Under the pieces are notes generated by a model. It worked only from the letters and a program-made list of their open reading frames with translations, had not been told where the DNA came from and did no database searches. Source: Pelagibacterium limicola (GTDB lineage Bacteria > Pseudomonadota > Alphaproteobacteria > Rhizobiales > Devosiaceae). Taken from it: a stretch of 64,000 bases of DNA. Of this stretch, positions 56,290 to 64,000 are shown in pieces (position 1 is the stretch's first letter; every line of letters begins with the position of its first letter). The stretch lies in the NCBI RefSeq assembly GCF_015694405.1, contig NZ_JADQDB010000004.1, positions 186,001 through 250,000 of the forward strand, read 5' to 3'. The translations under genes and the position numbers were made by a program.

Positions 56290-56793
56290 ATGCCTGCCGC
56301 CGTTAAAGTCGAAACCCCAAACGATCGCGATATCGTCGTCACGCGCGTCTTCTCCGCGCCCGCCGATCTGATCTTCAAGTGCCATACCGTGCCTGAATAT
56401 GTGCAAGCCTGGATGCTCGGCCCTGACGGCTGGCACATGCCGGTCTGCGAGATCGATCTGCGCGTGGGCGGGAAATACCACTTCGTCTGGCGCCAGAACG
56501 ATGCCGACAATCAGTTCGGCGCCAAGGGCCAGTATCGCGAGATCAAGGCGCCCGAATTCATCGTCCATACCGAACGCATGTACGGTTTCCCCGGTGAGGT
56601 GGACGGTCCCGATGGCGAGGCGCTCAATACCCTGAGTCTTGTCGAAAAGGACGGCAAGACGATCCTCACCGCCACCATCCGTTTCGCCAATTCCAACATC
56701 CGCGACGGCGCCCTTGCCACCGGCATGACCGACGGCATGAACATGAGCTACGATCGGATGGAGCAGTTCATTTCAGAAAAACTCGCCAAGTAG
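56290..56793 (+). CDS. SRPBCC (AHSA1-like) domain protein
   Basis: A 167-residue single-domain protein of the START/Bet v1 superfamily. It has VFSAPADLIFKCHTVPEYVQAWMLGPDGWHMPVCEIDLRVGGKYHFVWR, the pattern of AHSA1 proteins, and VTRVFSAPADLIF near the start. These proteins bind small hydrophobic molecules and often lie beside an ArsR repressor. The ligand is unknown. GAAAGGGAG precedes the ATG, and the operator just upstream suggests induction by an effector. Confidence 0.9.
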   Translation: MPAAVKVETPNDRDIVVTRVFSAPADLIFKCHTVPEYVQAWMLGPDGWHMPVCEIDLRVGGKYHFVWRQNDADNQFGAKGQYREIKAPEFIVHTERMYGFPGEVDGPDGEALNTLSLVEKDGKTILTATIRFANSNIRDGALATGMTDGMNMSYDRMEQFISEKLAK

Positions 56794-56858
56794 CGACCGC
56801 AAGCGCCGCGCCAAGGCTCCGCTATTGGCGTGGCGCTGGGACAACGAACAAGGGGAAC

Positions 56859-57305
56859 CTATCGAGCACCCTTGAACGGGGCCATGCCCTCGTTCGCCAG
56901 CCGGTCGGCACGTTCGTTAAGCTCGTCCCCGGCATGGCCCTTGACCCAGTGCCAGGTGATGTCGTGGCGCTTTGCCACCTCGTCGAGCGCCTGCCAGAGT
57001 TCCGTGTTCTTGACGGGTTTTTTGTCGGCGGTGCGCCAGCCGTTCTTCTTCCAGCCGAACATCCAACTGCTAATGCCGTTCTTGACGTATTGGCTGTCGG
57101 TATAAAGCTCGACCTTGCAAGGACGTTTGAGCGCAGTCAGCGCTTCGATAGCGGCGGTCAGTTCCATCTTGTTGTTGGTCGTCTCCGCCGCGCCGCCTTT
57201 TAGCTCCTTGATGTGCCCATTGTGTTGCAGCACCGCGCCCCAGCCGCCCGGCCCGGGATTGCCTGAACAGGCCCCGTCGGTATGGATGATGACGGTATCG
57301 GTCAT
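56859..57305 (-). CDS. rnhA: Ribonuclease HI
   Basis: Cleaves the RNA strand of RNA-DNA hybrids. The 148-residue protein has the catalytic residues of the DEDD type: D in [14 protein letters not shown] in [14 protein letters not shown] in [12 protein letters not shown], and D in [11 protein letters not shown], with the [20 protein letters not shown] block between. The start overlaps the upstream GNAT stop in ATGA (57302-57305). It is the last gene of a coupled ispH-GNAT-rnhA run. Confidence 0.97.
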   Translation of the reverse strand: MTDTVIIHTDGACSGNPGPGGWGAVLQHNGHIKELKGGAAETTNNKMELTAAIEALTALKRPCKVELYTDSQYVKNGISSWMFGWKKNGWRTADKKPVKNTELWQALDEVAKRHDITWHWVKGHAGDELNERADRLANEGMAPFKGAR

Positions 57306-57820
57306 CGTGCTGTCCGATAAAGGACATAGAACTGGTGCGGCATGTCGGCGATTTCGGCCGTATGAGTCCGCATCATGCCGAGTTTCTCGAGGATCCGTTG
57401 GCTTGCAGCATTGTCCACATGCGCAAAGGCAATGAAATGGTCCTCATCGCGGGTCTGGAAATACCAGTCCCGGAGCGCTGCGGCGATCTCGGTCGCATAC
57501 CCCCGGCCCCAATACGCGGCGTCGAGCGAATAGCCCAGCTCGGGCGCCATGTCGTCGATCACAGAAAACCCCGCCCGTCCCACGAAAGCGCCGTCCTCAC
57601 GCCGCCGCAGCGGGAACTTTCCAAGGCCAAGCGTCGCGAATTCCGCCTGCCAGCCGGTGACACGCTCCCGCGCCTTCGCCCGGCTCCAGCCGAGCCCCTT
57701 CGCATCGAGATAACGCTGCACATCGGGGCTGTTGTGCATGGTATGGAGCGCGGCAATCGCCTCCTCGTCCCAAGGGGTCAGCATCAGTCGTTCGGTCTCG
57801 ATAGCGTGGATCGGGATCAC
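57302..57820 (-). CDS. GNAT family N-acetyltransferase
   Basis: A 172-residue acetyltransferase starting at GTG 57820, which overlaps the ispH stop (GTGA at 57817-57820). It carries [20 protein letters not shown] and [23 protein letters not shown] (acetyl-CoA motif A) followed by [16 protein letters not shown], the RimJ-like signature. The substrate is unknown. Coupled translation with ispH upstream and rnhA downstream (ATGA) means that the three are made together. Confidence 0.9.
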   Translation of the reverse strand: MIPIHAIETERLMLTPWDEEAIAALHTMHNSPDVQRYLDAKGLGWSRAKARERVTGWQAEFATLGLGKFPLRRREDGAFVGRAGFSVIDDMAPELGYSLDAAYWGRGYATEIAAALRDWYFQTRDEDHFIAFAHVDNAASQRILEKLGMMRTHTAEIADMPHQFYVLYRTAR

Positions 57821-58803
57821 CGTCCGCTGGCCTCTTCGAGCTGGCGCAGCACGCGCGGGATGTTGAAGGCGATGTTCTCTTCCGCCGTTGTCGAGATCTC
57901 GACATCGACGTCGAACCGCTCGGCAAAGGCGTCGATCACTTCCTCGACCAGCGCTTCCGGCGCCGATGCGCCCGCCGTGATGCCGAGCGAGGAAATTCCC
58001 TCGAACATCGTCCAATCAATATCGTCCGCGCGCTGCACGAGCACCGAGACCTTGCAGCCTGCGCGCTCACCCACCTCGACCAGCCGCATGGAATTGGAGG
58101 AATTGGGGGCCCCCACGACAATCATCGCGTCCACTTTCGGCGCGACGGCCTTCACGGCCTCCTGCCGGTTGGTGGTGGCGTAGCAGATGTCTTCCTTGTG
58201 GGGCACGGCGATGTTGGGAAAGCGGCTTTTCAAGATCATTACGATGGCGCTGGTATCGTCCACCGAGAGGGTCGTCTGCGTCACCAGCGCCAGATTGTCG
58301 GCATCGCGCGGGATAAAACTCTCTGCATCGTCCACCGTCTCGACAAGTGAAATACGGCCCGGCGGCAACTGCCCCATCGTACCGATCACTTCCGGGTGCC
58401 CCCGGTGCCCGATCAGCACGATGTCGCGTCCCTCCTCGGCATGGCGCTGCGCCTCGACGTGAACCTTGGTGACCAGGGGGCACGTCGCGTCGAGATAGAA
58501 CATGTTGCGCGATTTGGCCTCCGCCGGCACCGATTTCGCGACGCCATGCGCGGAAAAGATCACCGGCGCGTCAGTGCCCTCGGGGATCTCCTCGAGTTCC
58601 TCGACAAACACCGCACCCTTGGCCTTGAGCCCGTCCACCACGTATTTGTTGTGCACGATCTCATGGCGGACATAGACGGGCGCGCCGTACTTCCTGAGCG
58701 CCAGGTCGACGATCTGGATGGCGCGGTCGACCCCCGCGCAGAACCCGCGCGGTGCGCACAACAGGATATCGAGTTTGGGCTTTGCAGTCATGGCCCATGA
58801 CAT
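57817..58803 (-). CDS. ispH: 4-hydroxy-3-methylbut-2-enyl diphosphate reductase
   Basis: The last enzyme of the non-mevalonate pathway; it makes isopentenyl and dimethylallyl diphosphate. The 328-residue protein has the Fe-S cysteines in [11 protein letters not shown] (C22), in [12 protein letters not shown], and in [11 protein letters not shown]. The E-x-G-H-type residues ISLVETVDD and [10 protein letters not shown] are also present. I start at ATG 58803 because AGGGCG lies seven bases upstream; ATG 58791 (MTAKPK) would give a shorter N-terminus. Paired with ispE at 38.8 kb in the same window. Confidence 0.96.
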   Translation of the reverse strand: MSWAMTAKPKLDILLCAPRGFCAGVDRAIQIVDLALRKYGAPVYVRHEIVHNKYVVDGLKAKGAVFVEELEEIPEGTDAPVIFSAHGVAKSVPAEAKSRNMFYLDATCPLVTKVHVEAQRHAEEGRDIVLIGHRGHPEVIGTMGQLPPGRISLVETVDDAESFIPRDADNLALVTQTTLSVDDTSAIVMILKSRFPNIAVPHKEDICYATTNRQEAVKAVAPKVDAMIVVGAPNSSNSMRLVEVGERAGCKVSVLVQRADDIDWTMFEGISSLGITAGASAPEALVEEVIDAFAERFDVDVEISTTAEENIAFNIPRVLRQLEEASGR

Positions 58804-58921
58804 GCGGGTTCGCCCTGCCCAAGTCAAGCCATGTTCATGTGACGAATGGGCCCGTGAACGCCTGTTGCGGGATACGGCCCGCATAGGCAATATGTAGCTT
58901 GAATCGTTTGGGAAAATCCTG

Positions 58922-61207
<2,286 letters not shown>

Positions 61208-61468
61208 ATTGCGTGCCCCAATTCGAGCCTGAATCTTTCCCGCCTCCGCCGCAACCCGGCCTTTCCCGCGCCAATTTCGCGCTGTTTACACCTTTCTAAC
61301 CTTAATAATCGATCATCCAGATTGTCGGCATTTGATCTATCGGCTGTTGCCTCCGTGCATCACCGCAAGATCGCCCCCGGAGTGGTCCGGTCCTGCTCTT
61401 GCATCGAGTGTGGTCAGGCCTCGCGTTCCGCCGGCACGAGTAAAGTTGTGGCGTAAAAAGCGTAAGTG

Positions 61469-62497
61469 ATGGCGTATTGGCAAACTCCGGTGCGGGCCCA
61501 AGGGTCCCGTGCACTGACCGTTCTGACGCGAAGCGCGGCCGCGCTGTCCCTGAGTCTGGTGATGTATGGCGCCACGGCTTTCGGCACCGGCGGCGACCGC
61601 GAGGTCGATGCGGCAACCGAGCTTCCCCCTGCCATCGCCGCCCTCTCATTCGAGAACGACCAGCCGGTTATCGTGGGCTCGGTGTCTGGCCTGTTTTCGG
61701 GCCCGGTGTTCGGTGGAACGAACCGAGCGGAAAAAACCGACCGCGTCACCCCACAGGCCGATGTTGCCAGCTTCGTCCAGAGCTTCGATGCCGTGCGGCT
61801 TTCCATCGCCGAAGCGCGCGCCGCCGGCGATCCCTATGTCACGCGCCAGTCCGGCGTCATGGTCGCTGAAGCTGAAGGCGCCCAAGAGGTTGGCCCGCGC
61901 ATGTCGGTAGCGTCGATCAATCCCGCCAGCATAGATTCGGACGGTCTGCGCGCGATTGCGGCGGTGGCCGATCCGAACCTCGATCCCGCGATCCCGCGTC
62001 CCGTTGCGATCCCCGAAACGCTGGCCTATGGCCGCGCCAACACCCCGGCCACAGATTTTACGCCCAAGCATAATTGGTCCGACCGCGAGCAATGGTGCAT
62101 GGCCACCGGCATCTATTTCGAGGCGCGTGGAGAGAGTTACCGTGGACAGGTGGCTGTGGCGCAGGTCATCATGAACCGCGTCGCGCACGATAATTATCCT
62201 TCGACGATATGTGGTGTGGTCTACCAGAACCAGCACCGCCGCAACGCCTGCCAGTTCTCATTCGCCTGCGATGGCAAGACCAACGTCAATCGCACGCCGG
62301 AGGTCGCTGCCTGGGCCCAGGCACAGGAAATCACCACCAAGGTGCTCAACGAGGAAATCTATCTTCCCGAAGTGGCCAACGCGACTCACTACCATGCCAC
62401 CTATGTCCGCCCGCACTGGGCGCGCAACATGACGCGCCTCACCCAGATCGGCCTGCACGTGTTCTACCGCTTCCGACCCGGCTGGCAGTTCGGTTAG
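61469..62497 (+). CDS. SleB-type cell wall hydrolase
   Basis: A 342-residue secreted or anchored protein. The N-terminal segment (about 15-45) is hydrophobic. A linker follows, then the hydrolase_2 (SleB) domain from about residue 200: REQWCMATGIYFEARGESYRG with the likely catalytic E218, then AVAQVIMNRVAHDNYPSTICGVVYQN and CQFSFACDGK. SleB-like enzymes cut peptidoglycan; in alphaproteobacteria they help in wall remodelling. The start could be GTG 61466 or ATG 61469. The 261-base gap 61208-61468 ahead of it shows only an AT-rich stretch near 61300-61320 that may be its promoter. Confidence 0.85.
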   Translation: MAYWQTPVRAQGSRALTVLTRSAAALSLSLVMYGATAFGTGGDREVDAATELPPAIAALSFENDQPVIVGSVSGLFSGPVFGGTNRAEKTDRVTPQADVASFVQSFDAVRLSIAEARAAGDPYVTRQSGVMVAEAEGAQEVGPRMSVASINPASIDSDGLRAIAAVADPNLDPAIPRPVAIPETLAYGRANTPATDFTPKHNWSDREQWCMATGIYFEARGESYRGQVAVAQVIMNRVAHDNYPSTICGVVYQNQHRRNACQFSFACDGKTNVNRTPEVAAWAQAQEITTKVLNEEIYLPEVANATHYHATYVRPHWARNMTRLTQIGLHVFYRFRPGWQFG

Positions 62498-62498
62498 G

Positions 62499-63023
62499 TC
62501 AACGCACCGAACAGGCGGCGCCGTTATCGAGGCTCATGCACATGAACGAGCCGCGCGGCGTCAACGCGTTGAATACGCGATTGCCCGAGGGGCTGCGCCC
62601 ATAGGTGAAGAGATAGGTGCCGGGCACGCGCTCCCAGTAATAGCCCCTGCTGGCTGCTGCTGTCGGGGTGGGGCGCACCGATATCCCTGGATAACGGACA
62701 TGAGGGGAAATCATCCCGTCGCTCGAATAGGTGCCGGTCGAGGTAGTCACAATGGCAACCTCGCTGACCCGGCCATAGCCAATCTTGCGCACGGTGTTCG
62801 ATGAGATCGGGTCGAGCGACACCCAGTCCGCTGTCGTCACCTCGTAGTCGCGGTCGCCGAATTTGACGAGTGTGGAAAGCGGCGCCGGAGGGGCGACCGA
62901 AATCGCATCCGCGTAACTTGCGCCCGCCGCAATCAGCGCCACAAGCAGAAATCCCGCCGCGATCGCGATCCGTCGGGTCGAAAAGGGGACTTTCTTGCGT
63001 TCCCAGATGAATGTGGTCGGCAT
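62499..63023 (-). CDS. Membrane-anchored protein of unknown function
   Basis: A 174-residue protein with a basic N-terminus, one membrane helix (about 19-36: IAIAAGFLLVALIAAGAS) and an extracytoplasmic domain. The domain has two cysteines near the end (SFMCMSLDNGAACSV), which may form a disulfide. No family is recognised. It converges on the SleB gene with one base between, and has a consensus CtrA box upstream. Confidence 0.65.
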   Translation of the reverse strand: MPTTFIWERKKVPFSTRRIAIAAGFLLVALIAAGASYADAISVAPPAPLSTLVKFGDRDYEVTTADWVSLDPISSNTVRKIGYGRVSEVAIVTTSTGTYSSDGMISPHVRYPGISVRPTPTAAASRGYYWERVPGTYLFTYGRSPSGNRVFNALTPRGSFMCMSLDNGAACSVR

Positions 63024-63067
63024 GGAATCACTTACTCAAAATGCGTTGCGTACACTCTTTATCAACC

Positions 63068-63083
63068 TTAACGAGGTGTTAAC
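63068..63083 (-). promoter_or_regulatory. Consensus CtrA box
   Basis: TTAA (63068-63071), seven bases, then TTAAC (63079-63083) match the CtrA consensus TTAA-N7-TTAAC without mismatch. It lies 45 bases ahead of the 62499-63023 gene, the right place for a CtrA-controlled promoter. The 297-base gap 63024-63320 shows no gene or other named element. Confidence 0.55.
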
Positions 63084-63320
63084 GCAAAGCCGATCCAGAC
63101 CTAGGGTTAATGCCTAGAATTTGAATCAAAGTTTACGTATATCAATAAGTTAGGGCGACTCCCAGTTTGCGAGATCAAGCTCTTGAAACTCTGCCGCCTC
63201 GGCCCCGGCGAGCACCGGGATCCATGCCGCCGCCGGCGCGCGCAGAGAAATCGACCGCGATTTCCCCGGGGAAGTGAAAGGAGAATGAAGCCTTGGGAAG
63301 GCGAAGGGCGCGAGCCGCCC

Positions 63321-63566
63321 TTACCGCTCGAGCGAAACGAAAACCCGCTTGGAAATCCCGCGTTCCACGACATCGAACGAACGCGAATAAGCGTTGCCCT
63401 TGCGGCGCGCCTCGGCAATGGCGGGAATATCGATCCCCTGGCCGGCAAGGGCGCTGATTGCCGCGCGGGGAAGCACCTTGTCTGCGAACCGCACGAGGAA
63501 TGCCGGAACGGTATAGGACGCCTCGTGGGTCTGTCCCGAGAACTTGGTGATGTGAACCATGTACAT
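63321..63566 (-). CDS. Small protein of unknown function
   Basis: An 81-residue protein starting MYMVHITKFSGQTHEASYTV with no signal peptide, membrane helix or cysteine, ending in RVFVSLER. It looks like a compact alpha-beta protein. No family recognised. It is transcribed from right to left, ahead of the 18-bp palindrome at 63604-63621 that lies 38 bases upstream of its start. ATG 63560 is a possible second start. Confidence 0.6.
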   Translation of the reverse strand: MYMVHITKFSGQTHEASYTVPAFLVRFADKVLPRAAISALAGQGIDIPAIAEARRKGNAYSRSFDVVERGISKRVFVSLER

Positions 63567-63603
63567 GCCGCGCCCCCGCGTCCCTTTTCCACGACCGGGA
63601 TTT

Positions 63604-63621
63604 AGTCACATCAATGTGACT
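63604..63621. promoter_or_regulatory. 18-bp perfect palindrome, candidate operator
   Basis: AGTCACAT (63604-63611) and ATGTGACT (63614-63621) are perfect inverted copies with two bases between. It lies between the HD-domain gene, which ends at 63624, and the 81-residue gene, whose start is 38 bases downstream on the minus strand. It is AT-rich enough, and short enough, to be a repressor operator; it has no T run. Confidence 0.55.
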
Positions 63622-63623
63622 GT

Positions 63624-64000
63624 TCAAGCCGGAAGTGTCAGACTTTCGAAGGTGGCTATGAACCGGTCATGGGCCTCCTGGGTCGGCCATGGGCGGATAA
63701 GCCGGTCGAAGCCCGGCAGATCGAAACCGGCAAGGCTCGGCTCTCCGAAATATTTGCGGGCCTCTTCCGGGGCGAATCCGGCGAGGTTCACCGCTTCGAT
63801 GAAGGCCGCTTCGCGATCGGCCCGCTTTATGAGCTTTGTGAGGGCCGCAGGCCGCTGGGCGCCCAGGCCGAACCGGATATGGATCGCGCCCAAAAGCCGC
63901 GCCTCGACGTCCTTGTAATTGCCTCCCATCGCCGCCTTGAAGGGCGAGATGATATCGCCCATCACATATTCGGGGGCGTCGTGGAGCAGGGCATAGAGCC
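63624..64000 (-). CDS. HD-domain phosphohydrolase, 5' end cut by the window
   Basis: The C-terminal part of a minus-strand gene that continues beyond base 64000. The last residues in view read LYALLHDAPEYVMGDIISPFK, with the HD pair (H and D) of the metal-binding HD domain. VEARLLGAIHIRFGL and EARKYFGEPS follow. This is like YfbR/YfdR-type HD phosphohydrolases, which act on nucleotides. The gene has no start in the window, so length and reaction cannot be judged. The stop is TGA at 63624-63626. Confidence 0.8.
   Translation of the reverse strand, partial: LYALLHDAPEYVMGDIISPFKAAMGGNYKDVEARLLGAIHIRFGLGAQRPAALTKLIKRADREAAFIEAVNLAGFAPEEARKYFGEPSLAGFDLPGFDRLIRPWPTQEAHDRFIATFESLTLPA

Overview
The window reads as chromosomal DNA of a GC-rich alphaproteobacterium in the order Hyphomicrobiales (Rhizobiales), most like the Devosia/Pelagibacterium group. 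The order is supported by a CcrM-type adenine methyltransferase, split F0 genes with a b/b' pair, a DciA (DUF721) protein, a DsbA-SMC-MutY neighbourhood and CtrA-like boxes. The genus is my inference from gene order and protein character, without a database comparison. Genes are tightly packed on both strands. I saw no rRNA, tRNA, CRISPR array, prophage or insertion sequence. Almost everything is core metabolism or housekeeping, and I do not see a clearly new multi-gene system.

Layout. 0-7.4 kb: an IalB-family secreted protein, then an aa3-type cytochrome c oxidase operon (coxB, coxA, ctaB, a 53-residue membrane protein, ctaG, coxC, a DUF983 protein, surf1). 7.5-16.5 kb: thrC, an M16 peptidase, a GNAT acetyltransferase, a membrane GGDEF-EAL protein with a degenerate GGDEF motif, YqgE/AlgH, a stand-alone DsbD-alpha-like protein, a peroxiredoxin and a lipoprotein. 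16.5-21.2 kb: a tandem glycine riboswitch driving the glycine cleavage operon gcvT-gcvH-gcvPA-gcvPB. 21.2-26 kb: DUF2332, RidA, and the F0 ATP synthase operon atpI-atpB-atpE-b'-b on the minus strand with a good sigma-70 promoter and a terminator. 26-34.5 kb: smc, a DsbA-like lipoprotein, dciA, mutY, ccrM with a promoter carrying two CtrA-like boxes, rnhB and a secreted unknown.

34.5-46.6 kb: a radical SAM protein, moaB, an MFS and an EamA transporter, ispE, a TPR protein, ETF-ubiquinone oxidoreductase, a family-4-like uracil-DNA glycosylase, and a compact molybdate module (modABC plus a one-domain ModE) with a recognisable ModE operator. 46.6-53.8 kb: a DUF2207 protein with a poly-glycine tail, LemA, glyQ, a small membrane protein, an S49 peptidase, a tRNA1(Val)-type methyltransferase, a polyprenyl diphosphate synthase and an NAD(P)H-quinone-reductase-like flavoprotein. 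53.8-64 kb: glyS, an AHSA1/SRPBCC protein behind a palindromic operator, rnhA, a GNAT, ispH, a PPDK-like protein with a short N-terminus, a SleB-type wall hydrolase, two small unknowns and an HD-domain protein cut by the window end.

Links between genes: the cox, atp and ETF-QO genes together cover terminal electron transfer and ATP synthesis. moaB and modABC supply molybdenum cofactor. ispE, ispH and the polyprenyl synthase belong to one isoprenoid route that feeds ubiquinone, while ctaB uses farnesyl diphosphate for heme O. The most interesting leads are regulatory (ccrM promoter, ModE site, SRPBCC operator, an 18-bp palindrome near the right end) and biochemical (shortened PPDK-like enzyme, UDG lacking two usual Fe-S cysteines, molybdate regulator and ATPase both lacking Mop/TOBE domains).
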